The position numbers and the translations under genes were made by a program. Shown in pieces: positions 16,705-25,906 of a stretch of DNA of 64,000 nucleotides (the first letter of the stretch is position 1; every line of letters begins with the position of its first letter). The stretch is taken from the NCBI GenBank assembly GCA_045106055.1, contig JBGCED010000025.1, positions 1 through 64,000 on the forward strand, given 5' to 3'. Under the pieces are notes generated by a model. The model did not search any database. It had not been told where the DNA came from and saw nothing but the letters and a program-made list of their open reading frames with translations. The stretch is from JBGCED01 sp045106055 (lineage in GTDB: Bacteria; Pseudomonadota; Alphaproteobacteria; CBDDJK01).

Positions 16705-18039
16705 ATGCAACATAATTATATCCCGCAAGAGCTTATTCGCAAAAAACGCGATGGCGGTCATCTTGATGAAGCTGAAATTGATTTTTTAGTGCGCGGGCTT
16801 ACCGATCATAAAATTGGCGATGCGCAAATTGCAGCCTTTGCGATGGCGGTGTTTTTTAATGGCATGGATAAAACAGAAGGCATTGCCTTAACCCGCGCCA
16901 TGACCCAATCGGGCGATGTGCTGGATTGGCAGCATTTGAATTTATCTGGTCCAATCTTGGATAAGCATTCAACGGGCGGGGTCGGCGATAAGGTTAGCTT
17001 GATGCTTGCCCCAATCATTGCCGCTTGCGGCGGTTTTGTGCCAATGATTTCAGGGCGCGGACTTGGGCATACGGGCGGCACATTGGATAAAATGGATTCG
17101 ATCGCAGGCTATCAAACTGCCCCTGATCCTGATTTATTTCGGCGCACTGTCAAGCAGGTGGGCTGTGCGATTATCGGGCAAACTGGGAATTTAGCGCCTG
17201 CGGATAAGCGCCTATATGCCATTCGCGATGTAACCTCAACCGTTGAATCGATCCCGCTTATTACCGCATCCATTCTTTCAAAAAAGCTTGCTGCGGGGCT
17301 GGAAGGCTTGGTGCTTGATGTCAAAACAGGTTCTGGTGCATTTGCGGCAACTTATGATATGGCGCGCTCATTATCCTTAAATATTGTTGAGGTCGCAAAA
17401 GGGCTGGGACTGCAATGCAGCGCATTAATTACCGATATGAATCAGGTGCTTGGGCATAGCGCAGGCAATGGCGTTGAGGTGATGGAGGTTATAAAATATC
17501 TTCAAAACACAGATCAAGACCCGCGCTTGCATGAATGCGTTGTTGCCTTATGCGCGGCAATGCTCATGCAAGGCAAGCTTGCATCATCGCTTGAACAAGC
17601 GCGCAATAAGGTCAATAAGGCAATTAGCAGCGGCGATGCTGCCCAATATTTTGCAAAAATGGTTGCTGCGCTTGGCGGGCCTGTGGATGTGATGGAACGA
17701 CCCGATGATTATATTGCATCCGCCCCCTATATTGCGCCCTGTTTTTTGGATGATGCAGGGATTGTAAACAAAATTGATGTGCGCAAGATCGGCATTGCGA
17801 TTATCGGGCTTGGGGGCGGGCGCACGGATCCGCAACAAAAAATTGACCCTAGGGTCGGGTTTACACAGCTTGCAGGGTTAAATGCTGCGCTTGATTCAAA
17901 AACCCCGCTTGCAATCATTCATGCTGCCGATGAAGGCGCGTGGCAGCGCGCTGCTGCTGCTTTAAAATCCGCTTATCAGATTGACCCAGCAGCTGCAAAA
18001 ACCGATTCTGCCCCCATCATTATGGAACAGATTGATTAA
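16705..18039 (+). CDS. deoA: Thymidine phosphorylase
   Basis: Converts thymidine and phosphate to thymine and deoxyribose-1-phosphate. Signature regions: LDKHSTGGVGDKVSLMLAP (phosphate site) and SGRGLGHTGGTLDKMDSI, plus AADKRLYAIRDVTSTVESI, seen here as APADKRLYAIRDVTSTV. 444 aa from the ATG at 16705, which lies one base after the punA stop. The open frame reaches back to 16675 inside punA, but those ten residues are not family-like. Tight spacing with punA and deoB (2 bp) indicates one operon. Confidence 0.95.
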   Translation: MQHNYIPQELIRKKRDGGHLDEAEIDFLVRGLTDHKIGDAQIAAFAMAVFFNGMDKTEGIALTRAMTQSGDVLDWQHLNLSGPILDKHSTGGVGDKVSLMLAPIIAACGGFVPMISGRGLGHTGGTLDKMDSIAGYQTAPDPDLFRRTVKQVGCAIIGQTGNLAPADKRLYAIRDVTSTVESIPLITASILSKKLAAGLEGLVLDVKTGSGAFAATYDMARSLSLNIVEVAKGLGLQCSALITDMNQVLGHSAGNGVEVMEVIKYLQNTDQDPRLHECVVALCAAMLMQGKLASSLEQARNKVNKAISSGDAAQYFAKMVAALGGPVDVMERPDDYIASAPYIAPCFLDDAGIVNKIDVRKIGIAIIGLGGGRTDPQQKIDPRVGFTQLAGLNAALDSKTPLAIIHAADEGAWQRAAAALKSAYQIDPAAAKTDSAPIIMEQID

Positions 18040-18041
18040 GC

Positions 18042-19223
18042 ATGGCGCGCGCATTTATCCTTGTGATTGATTCTTTTGGAATTGGCGAAGCCCCCGATGC
18101 GGCTTCCTTTGGGGATGTGGGCGCGGATACTTTTGGGCATATTGCTGAAAAATATCCTTTGAAAATACCCAATTTGCTTGGGCTTGGGCTTGGGGAGGCC
18201 TATCGGATCAGCACGGGGCATTATCCTGCTGGCATGAAGGATATGCCCCCGATCAATGCAGCTTACGGTGCAGCCGCCGAACAAAGTCGCGGCAAAGACA
18301 CGCCAAGCGGACATTGGGAAATGGCGGGGCTGCCTGTTGATTTTGATTGGGGCTATTTTCCAGATGAAAATCCTTGTTTTCCCAAGGAATTAACCGATGC
18401 TTTAATTGATCAAGGCAATTTGGCGGGCATTTTGGGAAATCGTCATGCTTCTGGCACGCAAATTATCCAAGAATGGGGCGAAACCCATATTAAAACAGCA
18501 AAGCCAATTTGCTATAGTTCTGCGGATTCTGTATTTCAAATTGCGGCGCATGAAGATGTTTTTGGGCTTCAGCGCCTATATGATCTATGCGCGCTGGCAG
18601 AAACTTTATGTAAACCCTATAAAATCGGGCGGGTCATTGCGCGACCTTTTCTTGGCAGCCATGCGGATGATTTTAAACGCACCGCCAACCGCAAGGATTT
18701 AACCGTTCCCCCTCATGGGGAAACCTTGCTGGATCGCCTTTGCGCTGCGGGCGGCAGCGTCATTTCAGTGGGAAAAATTGCCGATATTTTTGCAGGTCGC
18801 GGCATTTCCAAACGCTTAAAAGCCCCAACCACCGAAGGCTTGATGGATCACGCGATCAATCAATTAAAAACCGCCCCTGATGAAAGCTTGACCTTTGTCA
18901 ATTTTGTTGATTTTGACCAGCTTTATGGGCATCGCCGCGATGTAGAAGGCTATGCGCGGGAGCTTGAAAAATTGGATGCGATTTTGCCTGATTTTATCCA
19001 TCAAATGCGCCCCGATGATTTGGCGGTGATCAGCGCAGATCATGGCTGCGATCCCACATGGCATGGCACAAATCATACGCGCGAAAATGTGCCTTTATTA
19101 TTCTTTGGTGCGGGGGTAATTCCGCAAAATTTGGGGCTGCGTTCAAGCTTTGCCGATTTGGGGCAAACGCTTGCTGCGCATTTGGGCATCCCCCCGCTTC
19201 AATATGGCATCAAATGTTTTTAA
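18042..19223 (+). CDS. deoB: Phosphopentomutase
   Basis: Interconverts (deoxy)ribose-1-phosphate and -5-phosphate, linking PunA and DeoA products to central metabolism. Alkaline-phosphatase-type metal motifs are seen: VIDSFGIGEAPDA at the N-terminus, GKDTPSGHWEMAG (phosphothreonine site), NFVDFDQLYGHRRD, and ISADHGCDPTWHGTNHTRENVPLL. 393 aa is the normal length. It is the last gene of the plus-strand cluster, and its stop overlaps the ftsA stop on the other strand by two bases, so no separate terminator can lie between them. Confidence 0.96.
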   Translation: MARAFILVIDSFGIGEAPDAASFGDVGADTFGHIAEKYPLKIPNLLGLGLGEAYRISTGHYPAGMKDMPPINAAYGAAAEQSRGKDTPSGHWEMAGLPVDFDWGYFPDENPCFPKELTDALIDQGNLAGILGNRHASGTQIIQEWGETHIKTAKPICYSSADSVFQIAAHEDVFGLQRLYDLCALAETLCKPYKIGRVIARPFLGSHADDFKRTANRKDLTVPPHGETLLDRLCAAGGSVISVGKIADIFAGRGISKRLKAPTTEGLMDHAINQLKTAPDESLTFVNFVDFDQLYGHRRDVEGYARELEKLDAILPDFIHQMRPDDLAVISADHGCDPTWHGTNHTRENVPLLFFGAGVIPQNLGLRSSFADLGQTLAAHLGIPPLQYGIKCF

Positions 19224-20467
19224 AAACAGCGTTTGAACCAGTTTAAAAGCTGGTAATGATAGCCTGTTCTGCCGTCAATATTTTCGCGTTTGGGCTTGAC
19301 CGCAGCAGATAGAAATTTGGGTTGAAGCGCATGGAAATTATAATGCTGAACCAGCCCCATAACGCACGCGCCTTGTGGTAATTTAAAGCCTTCAAGCACG
19401 CCCGAAACCCCTTGCGGTTTTCCGTTTCTGACCTGCGCTTTAAAATGTTCGGTTGCAACCATGTGCAGCCCTTCTAGGTTTGCGCCGCCGCCCGTTAAAA
19501 CAAAATGCCATAAATGCAAATGATCATAGCCTGCATTGTTTAATTTTTTTTCAATTTCCTCAAGCAGCGCTTTAACCCGCCCATTAATCACCTTATTGAG
19601 CTGGGACGCGGATTGTTGGTGCTGATGATTGCTGGGATCATCGCCTGCAAGATAATAGGTAATAAAATTATTGGCATCTTTTGGTGCCATCAGCGCATTT
19701 CCATGACGCGACATTAGCCGATAAGATTCTTTTGAATTTATACCAAGCGTGCGCGCAATATCATTTTGAACCGTATTGATGCCAAAGGGCAGGCTGGCTG
19801 CAAATTGCAGCGCATGCTGGCGAATGATGCTAATGCCAATGGTTTGATCGCCAAAATCAAGAACAATGGCACCGATTTCACTTTCCGCAGGGGTAAGCAC
19901 CGATTGCGCCGCAGCATAGGGCGCAAAAACCTTGCGATGCGCTTTTATTTTGCAATATGCAAGCGCGGCATCAATATTTTTAACGGCGGTTGCATCCACG
20001 CTTAGGCAGTGCATTTTAATGCTAAGGCTGTTGGAGTGAAGATTAACGGGGTTTTTGCTTTCAAGCTTGCCATCAATGTAAAACCCAATCGGGTTTAAAT
20101 GTAAAATTTGGCGATCTGGCTTTAGGGCAATATTTGCTTTGGCTTCGCTGATCAGGCGGCGTACATCGTCTTGGGTGATTTGTGTGGACGGAATTTTGAT
20201 CTGGTGCTGGGTTTGATGGCTGATCGCTTTTGATCGATTGACCGATATGATTAAATTATCAATATGTTGTTGTGCTGCTGATTCTGCGCGATGAATCGCG
20301 GTTGAGATTGCGTCTGCGGCGGCATCAAAGGCGGTGATCTGCCCCGATACAATGCCTGATGATGGTACGATTGCCCCGCCAAGCTGCGTAAAGCCTTGTT
20401 CTGTTTTTTGGGCAATCAATACCCTAATGTAAGATGATCCGATGTCTAAGCCTGCAACGATTGTCAT
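19220..20467 (-). CDS. ftsA: Cell division protein FtsA
   Basis: Actin-like ATPase that tethers FtsZ to the inner membrane and recruits the divisome. It has the phosphate-1 loop VAGLDIGSSYIRVLI at the N-terminus, a phosphate-2 region AIVLDFGDQTIGISI, the adenosine motif VLTGGGANLEGL, and a C-terminal amphipathic end YHYQLLNWFKRCF that fits the membrane-targeting helix. 415 aa. It is the last gene of the dcw cluster here. The ftsZ gene that normally follows is absent, and the next gene is deoB in tail-to-tail orientation. Confidence 0.95.
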   Translation of the reverse strand: MTIVAGLDIGSSYIRVLIAQKTEQGFTQLGGAIVPSSGIVSGQITAFDAAADAISTAIHRAESAAQQHIDNLIISVNRSKAISHQTQHQIKIPSTQITQDDVRRLISEAKANIALKPDRQILHLNPIGFYIDGKLESKNPVNLHSNSLSIKMHCLSVDATAVKNIDAALAYCKIKAHRKVFAPYAAAQSVLTPAESEIGAIVLDFGDQTIGISIIRQHALQFAASLPFGINTVQNDIARTLGINSKESYRLMSRHGNALMAPKDANNFITYYLAGDDPSNHQHQQSASQLNKVINGRVKALLEEIEKKLNNAGYDHLHLWHFVLTGGGANLEGLHMVATEHFKAQVRNGKPQGVSGVLEGFKLPQGACVMGLVQHYNFHALQPKFLSAAVKPKRENIDGRTGYHYQLLNWFKRCF

Positions 20468-20489
20468 TTATAACATCCTATTCATAAGC

Positions 20490-21452
20490 TTACCCGCAAT
20501 CTGGGGCGCAAATTAATGTTGGGTTAAGTGCGGGGCTTGGCGGGTCGCTTTTTATGTTTGATTTTGCCTTTTTAGGGGCGGTTTTTTGTGTCGCCACAGG
20601 CGCAATCGGGCGCATGATCATACGATCTTCCAGCCGTAAGTCAATTTGATCAAAATGGGTTAAATCAAGGCGGCTATTTTCGATTAATTCAATGAATTGG
20701 GTTAATTTTTTGCCTGGCCTATCCGCAGGCAATTTTAAGCGCAATCCTTGGTTGAAATGCAGCATCCAATAGCGCTCGCGCATCAAGGTTGCCGCTTGAA
20801 ATTGATCCCGCAAATAGGGGCTTAGCTGGTCAAGCAACGGATAAACCTCGTCTGCGCGCACATTCGCACTTTGACCAATAACCAAAGGCAAATCTGAGAA
20901 GCCTTGGCTTGGCTGCCTGATAAAGGCAACCCCATCTGGGTCAACTAGAAAAAATTGGCGTTGATGTTGCCAGATGGCATAGGGCTGACGCTCTTGGATG
21001 GTGATGTGTAATTTATTCGGCCATTGCCGCTTGATGCTTGCCTGTTTAATCCAATCAATTTGCAGCAATTCCTGTTTTGTATGTTCAAGGTCAATCCAGA
21101 ATAAGGGGGTGCCATTGGTAAGGGTAATCGCTTCCATAATTTTATGTTTCTGCGTGTGCTTGCGCCCATCAAGTGCCAGCTGTTCCAAGCCAAATCCTGT
21201 TTTCATGGCATGGGTTTCAATTATTTGATTTAGCATGGCAGGGGTCAAACCTGACAAATTGGCAATCGGCCAGAATCCAAACCATAATATAAAACCCAAA
21301 ATACCAAGCCCGCCAACCCCGCTTAATTTTTTGTGTTTTAACAGAAAATTCCAAGATTGAACCAGCAATATTTTTGTGTCGCTTGGCGGCTTTTTCTTTT
21401 GTTTCGTTCGAGATATCCGCGCGCTTTTTTTTATTCTTCTTTTTGTCGTCAT
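20490..21452 (-). CDS. ftsQ: Cell division protein FtsQ
   Basis: Bitopic divisome protein. It has a basic cytoplasmic N-terminus (about 45 residues rich in Lys/Arg), one membrane helix near residues 47-65 (GVGGLGILGFILWFGFW), a POTRA domain (from about residue 90; TPLFWIDLEHTKQEL, WIKQASIKRQWPNKLHITIQERQPYAIW), and the FtsQ beta domain (FLVDPDGVAF, LPLVIGQSA). The C-terminal tail is Lys/Pro/Ser-rich. The start overlaps the ddl stop by 4 bp, and ftsA follows 22 bp downstream. Order and motifs leave little doubt. Confidence 0.94.
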   Translation of the reverse strand: MTTKRRIKKSARISRTKQKKKPPSDTKILLVQSWNFLLKHKKLSGVGGLGILGFILWFGFWPIANLSGLTPAMLNQIIETHAMKTGFGLEQLALDGRKHTQKHKIMEAITLTNGTPLFWIDLEHTKQELLQIDWIKQASIKRQWPNKLHITIQERQPYAIWQHQRQFFLVDPDGVAFIRQPSQGFSDLPLVIGQSANVRADEVYPLLDQLSPYLRDQFQAATLMRERYWMLHFNQGLRLKLPADRPGKKLTQFIELIENSRLDLTHFDQIDLRLEDRMIMRPIAPVATQKTAPKKAKSNIKSDPPSPALNPTLICAPDCG

Positions 21453-22384
21453 TTCAAGGCATCCTTGATGATCCAGTCAATCAGCTGATCAAAGCTGATG
21501 CCTTTGCTGGCGGCTTGTTCAGGGGCAAGGCTAAGCGCGGTCATGCCTGGCTGTGTGTTGATTTCCAAAATAACAAGCCGCGCAGGCGCGTCTTTAATAT
21601 TTGTGTCATCATAGCGAAAATCAGTGCGGGTAAGCCCCTTGCAATCAAGCGCAAAATGCGCGGTTTCTGCCATCACCATGCAGCGTTCATAAAGCGCATC
21701 ATCAATCTTTGCAGGGCAAATATGCTGGGTTGCCCCTTGGCTATATTTTGCATCAAAATCATAAAATCCTTGATTGGGGATAAGTTCGGTAACCGCAAGC
21801 GCCTTTCCGCCCAAGACCGCAACCGTAAATTCACGCCCCGCAATATATTCTTCAACCAAAAATTCTTGATTGCCATATTGCTCTAGGTCAGGCATATCAT
21901 CTTGGGTTTTAACAACCCATACCCCAACCGATGATCCTTCATTAAGCGCTTTAATCACAAAAGGGAAGGGCAGCGGTGGGTGGCTGTTAATTCGCGCCGC
22001 CGTTTCAATGCGCCCCGCCGCAATCGGCAGCCCAAGGGATTGCAGGATTTGCCGCGTCACATGCTTATTCATTGCCATTGCGGATGATAATAGCCCAGAA
22101 TGGGTGATGGGAAGCCCAAGCAATCCGCATAGCGCTTGCACATGCCCATCTTCGCCAAACGGACCATGCAGCCCATTAAATACCAGCTGGCATTGCCCAT
22201 CAAAGGCATTTTTAAGCGCATTGCAAAAATCGGCAGCATCACGCGGCGGGTCAATCACAATGACTTGATGCCCAAGCGCAAGCAAGGCTTGGTGAATGGC
22301 AGCCCCTGTTTCCAAAGAAACGGATCGCTCCGCAGACCATCCGCCTTGCAGCAAGATAATTTTTAAAGCAAGCATCTTATCCAT
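21449..22384 (-). CDS. ddl: D-alanine--D-alanine ligase
   Basis: ATP-grasp enzyme making the D-Ala-D-Ala end of the peptidoglycan stem peptide. Motifs: LQGGWSAERSVSLETG, VFNGLHGPFGEDGHVQ, FVIKALNEGSSVGV (ATP loop) and the metal-binding end EINTQPGMTALSLAPEQAASKG. The frame opens at 22420 inside murB; the ATG at 22384 (MDKMLALKIIL) overlaps the murB stop by 8 bp and is the likely start, with an ATG at 22375 as alternative. 311 aa is normal for Ddl. Confidence 0.95.
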   Translation of the reverse strand: MDKMLALKIILLQGGWSAERSVSLETGAAIHQALLALGHQVIVIDPPRDAADFCNALKNAFDGQCQLVFNGLHGPFGEDGHVQALCGLLGLPITHSGLLSSAMAMNKHVTRQILQSLGLPIAAGRIETAARINSHPPLPFPFVIKALNEGSSVGVWVVKTQDDMPDLEQYGNQEFLVEEYIAGREFTVAVLGGKALAVTELIPNQGFYDFDAKYSQGATQHICPAKIDDALYERCMVMAETAHFALDCKGLTRTDFRYDDTNIKDAPARLVILEINTQPGMTALSLAPEQAASKGISFDQLIDWIIKDALK

Positions 22385-23318
22385 GGCATGCCCCCTTTGG
22401 CGCGATTTGATGGCGGCCAATGCGGATCAATTCCCATTCAAGGATAATTCCAGTGCATTGCCTTACTTGATCAATGGCATATTCGCCAAGCATTTCCAAA
22501 TCTCTTGCGCTGGCATTTCCCAGATTAATTAAGAAATTACAATGCAAGGGCGATATTTGTGCATCATTTCGGCGATAACCGCGCAGCCCCGCTGCATCAA
22601 TCAGTCGCCATGCCTTATGCCCTGCGGGGTTTTTAAAGGTTGAACCGCCTGTTCTTGCCTTGGTTGGTTGGGTTGCTTTGCGCTGTCTTGCAATTTCATC
22701 CATCTTGTGTTTGATCATGTCGCTGCGCGCCGATAAATCGCCAATCAGGGTCATGCTGGTCACAATGAAACCAGATGGCAGCCCGCCATTGCGATACCCC
22801 ATGGGCAGGTCCGAACATAAATAGCGTGCTTTTGATCCATCTGGCAAAACCCCTTCAATATCATGGGCGATGTCCCGAAATTCACTGCCATAAGCCCCCG
22901 CATTCATCGCGGCAATCCCGCCCATTGCCCCTGGAATGCCGCTTAGAAATTCCAAGCCGCCGACACAATGCTGCTGGGCAAAACGGGCAAGCTGTATTGC
23001 AAGCGTCCCCGCGCCAACTTTTATTTTATCATCTGTTATGATCATGTCATTAAAGCCTGCACCCAGCTTGATTACAGTTCCTGCGATGCCGCCATCGCGG
23101 ATTAAGATGTTTGATGCCGCCCCCAGCAAGGTAACAGGCATTGCGGCTGGCTTGCTATGCAAGAATTCAGCCAATTCCAAAGCATTTGCAGGGCGAAACA
23201 GAAAATCAGCATTGCCGCCCACCCGCAGCCAGCTATATTTGGCAAGCGGAATATCAGCCTCCATCCGCCCCAAAGGCGGGGAATAGGGAATGTTGATGGT
23301 CAAAGATGATTGCGTCAT
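22377..23318 (-). CDS. murB: UDP-N-acetylenolpyruvoylglucosamine reductase
   Basis: FAD enzyme that reduces UDP-GlcNAc-enolpyruvate to UDP-MurNAc. FAD domain motifs: YSWLRVGGNADFLF, LLGAASNILIRDGGI, LEFLSGIPGAMGGIAAMNAGAYGSE; MurB C-terminal domain with AFRKAxxP-like and GGSTFKNPAGHKAWRLIDAAGLRGYRRNDAQISPLHCNFLINLGNA. The YRNGGLP segment replaces the usual YR.S arrangement. 313 aa is standard for the type without the extra domain. The gap from murC is 4 bp, and ddl overlaps its end. Confidence 0.95.
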   Translation of the reverse strand: MTQSSLTINIPYSPPLGRMEADIPLAKYSWLRVGGNADFLFRPANALELAEFLHSKPAAMPVTLLGAASNILIRDGGIAGTVIKLGAGFNDMIITDDKIKVGAGTLAIQLARFAQQHCVGGLEFLSGIPGAMGGIAAMNAGAYGSEFRDIAHDIEGVLPDGSKARYLCSDLPMGYRNGGLPSGFIVTSMTLIGDLSARSDMIKHKMDEIARQRKATQPTKARTGGSTFKNPAGHKAWRLIDAAGLRGYRRNDAQISPLHCNFLINLGNASARDLEMLGEYAIDQVRQCTGIILEWELIRIGRHQIAPKGACHG

Positions 23319-23322
23319 TTGA

Positions 23323-24747
23323 TTATTCTTTTAAGCGATCTGGAAAATCATTTGCCCATTTGGTAATGGATCCTGCACCCAAAAAGATCACCATATCCTG
23401 ATCATTAAGGGCGGGCCTGATTAAGGAGGGAAGCGTTTGTTCATCTTCAAAAACATGCACGGAAACATGCCCATTCTCACGCAGTTTTTGAGCAAATATC
23501 GTGCTGCTAACCCCTTGAATTGGGGATTCGCCCGCAGCATAAACAGGGGCAATATAAACATGATCCGCATCATTCAAGCAATTCATAAATTCAGGCATAA
23601 GATCATTAAGTCTGCTATAGCGATGGGGCTGGATGATGGCATGGATTTTTCCCGTGGTTAGGCTGCGCGCCGTATCAAGGACAGCTGCAATTTCGGTTGG
23701 ATGATGCCCATAATCATCAATGATTTTAACGCCATCAACCTCGCCAACTAAGGTGAAGCGGCGTTTTACGCCTTTGAAATGATGAAGCCCTGCTTTGATT
23801 TGGGCAAGCGGAATGCCGATCCCATAGCCCACCGCTATTGTTGACAGCGCATTTAACACATTATGTTTTCCTGCGATTGGCATTGTAATCCCAGACAAGG
23901 TAAGATCAAGCCCAATCATCTGATCCTTAATTTGAACATCAAAATGCTGGATTTGATCTTTGATCGATAGGTTAATGCCGCGAATCATTGAATCGGAATC
24001 AAGCCCATAAGACAGGATGCGGCGATCCTTAATCTCATTAAAAATGGCTTTAACCGTGGGATCATCGCAGCATAACACGCCAAACCCATAAAAGGGAATT
24101 TGTTCAATAAATTGCTTAAAGCCAGCAATTAAATTTTCAAAACTTCCATAATAATCCAAATGTTCAGGATCAATATTGGTAATAACCGCAATGTCGGATG
24201 GCAATTTTAAAAAGCTGCCATCTGATTCATCGGCTTCTGCAACCAGCCAATCGCCGCTGCCAAGCAGTGCGTTGCTGCCGATGGCGTTGATGATCCCGCC
24301 ATTAATGATGGTGGGTTCAAAACCCGCGCTGACCAATATTTGTGCCATCATCGATGTTGTGGTGGTTTTGCCATGGCTGCCCGCAATCGCGATGGAGCGT
24401 TTGAAACGCATTAATTCTGCTAGCATTTCAGCGCGCCTTACCACGGGAATATGGTGCTTGCGCGCTTCCACCAATTCGGCATTATCATGGCGAATCGCGC
24501 TGGAAGTTACAACGACCGCCGCCCCAAGGATATTTTGTGCGTGATGCCCATCAAAGATGCGGACGCCAAGCTGGCGCAAGCGCTGTGTATTTGGATTGCT
24601 TGCCTGATCGGAGCCTGATATTTCATAACCTAAATTATGCAATAATTCAGCAATGCCTGACATGCCAATCCCGCCAATGCCGATAAAATGGATGCGCCCG
24701 AAATGAAGCGGGATTTTATGTGCGTGATGGATTGATTTGTTGGGCAT
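23323..24747 (-). CDS. murC: UDP-N-acetylmuramate--L-alanine ligase
   Basis: First Mur ligase, adding L-Ala to UDP-MurNAc. N-terminal IHFIGIGGIGMSGIAELL nucleotide loop, ATP P-loop AGSHGKTTTTSM, then VAEADESDGSFL, ITNIDPEHLDYYGSF and DDYGHHPTEI, all MurC-specific. The frame extends to 24774 inside murG, but the ATG at 24747 (MPNKSIHHAH) has AAGGA 8-12 bp upstream and matches the family N-terminus. 474 aa from that start. Confidence 0.96.
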   Translation of the reverse strand: MPNKSIHHAHKIPLHFGRIHFIGIGGIGMSGIAELLHNLGYEISGSDQASNPNTQRLRQLGVRIFDGHHAQNILGAAVVVTSSAIRHDNAELVEARKHHIPVVRRAEMLAELMRFKRSIAIAGSHGKTTTTSMMAQILVSAGFEPTIINGGIINAIGSNALLGSGDWLVAEADESDGSFLKLPSDIAVITNIDPEHLDYYGSFENLIAGFKQFIEQIPFYGFGVLCCDDPTVKAIFNEIKDRRILSYGLDSDSMIRGINLSIKDQIQHFDVQIKDQMIGLDLTLSGITMPIAGKHNVLNALSTIAVGYGIGIPLAQIKAGLHHFKGVKRRFTLVGEVDGVKIIDDYGHHPTEIAAVLDTARSLTTGKIHAIIQPHRYSRLNDLMPEFMNCLNDADHVYIAPVYAAGESPIQGVSSTIFAQKLRENGHVSVHVFEDEQTLPSLIRPALNDQDMVIFLGAGSITKWANDFPDRLKE

Positions 24748-24757
24748 GGATATTTCC

Positions 24758-25903
24758 TTAGATGCTATGATCATTCATATTATTACCAGAAGATAAAATG
24801 ACGCTTTTTGCCATTGCTGCTAGTTTTAGCGCGGCATCAGGCATTGCATGCTTGCGCACCGCCTTTGCGGCAAGCGGTAAAATTTCTTCTGAATCAATGA
24901 AATTTTGAAGCCTTGCTGCCAACCATTCAGGGGTGAAATCTTGCTGGGGGATCATCCAGCCCCCTGCAATCTCGCTTATTCTAACGGCATTTGCGGTTTG
25001 ATGATCATCGGTTGCAAAAGGATAGGGAACCAGGATTGCAGGCTTTCCTGCAAGCGTTAATTCGGCAATGGTTGATGCCCCCGCGCGGGCAATTACCAAA
25101 TGCGCCTGTTCCAGCCGTTTTGGCATATCATCAAAAAAGCCTTTCACTTCAAAATCAAGATTTAAAGCTTGATAGGCAGCAGATAGGGTTTCAATATCTT
25201 CCAGCCTTGCTTGCTGCACCAGCCTTAACATTGAACGGCTGTCATCGGTTAGCAAAGTCAAGGCATCGGGCAGAATTTTTGTATAGATCGAAGCCCCCTG
25301 GCTGCCGCCCGTGATTAAAATGGAAAGCTTTTGCCCTTTTTGGGGCAGCTGATAGGATGAATGGGTTAAAGCGGTAATGGCTTGGCGGACGGGATTTCCA
25401 ACCCATTGTGATTTTATTCTTTGGGCGGCGCTTAATTTATCGGTTCTGGTAAAGCTTAGCGCCAGTGCCTGCGCCCCGCTTGCAACCAAGCGATTTGCCC
25501 GCCCAAGCACGGCATTTTGTTCATGGATAATATAAGGGACGCGCCATAATTTTGCCGCCAAGATCGTGGGGATGCTGGAATAACCGCCAAAGCCGATAAC
25601 CAAATTAGGGCGATCGCGTGCCATTGCAAATACCGCTTGCATGCTGCCAAGCCCCAGTAAAATGGCGGCCTTTATTTTTGTAAACAGCCCCTTTCCCGTG
25701 ATTCCCGCACTTAAAAAACGCCTTGTTTGCAAGGATGCAAGCAAACCATCATTTGGAATGGGGCGATGATCCGTATAAAGCTTCATAACCATTCCCATCT
25801 TTTGTAAATGGGCGCAAACTGCTTCTGCGGGATATAAATGCCTGCCCGTTCCGCCCGTTGCAAGAATGATTAAACAGGGTTCTTTGGTTGTTTTTCTGGG
25901 CAT
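24758..25903 (-). CDS. murG: UDP-GlcNAc--undecaprenyl-PP-MurNAc-pentapeptide GlcNAc transferase
   Basis: Makes lipid II from lipid I at the cytoplasmic face of the membrane. GT-B fold: N-terminal glycine loop LATGGTGRHLYPAEAV, GFGGYSSIPTILAA, PYIIHEQNAVLGRANR, second-domain loop ILITGGSQGAS, and donor site ARAGASTIAELTLAGKPAILVPYPFATDDHQTANA. 381 aa is normal. One oddity: the first loop reads GTGRH where family members usually have GTGGH; the codon is AGG and the frame is otherwise clean. The gap from ftsW is 3 bp. Confidence 0.95.
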   Translation of the reverse strand: MPRKTTKEPCLIILATGGTGRHLYPAEAVCAHLQKMGMVMKLYTDHRPIPNDGLLASLQTRRFLSAGITGKGLFTKIKAAILLGLGSMQAVFAMARDRPNLVIGFGGYSSIPTILAAKLWRVPYIIHEQNAVLGRANRLVASGAQALALSFTRTDKLSAAQRIKSQWVGNPVRQAITALTHSSYQLPQKGQKLSILITGGSQGASIYTKILPDALTLLTDDSRSMLRLVQQARLEDIETLSAAYQALNLDFEVKGFFDDMPKRLEQAHLVIARAGASTIAELTLAGKPAILVPYPFATDDHQTANAVRISEIAGGWMIPQQDFTPEWLAARLQNFIDSEEILPLAAKAVRKHAMPDAALKLAAMAKSVILSSGNNMNDHSI

Positions 25904-25906
25904 GGG

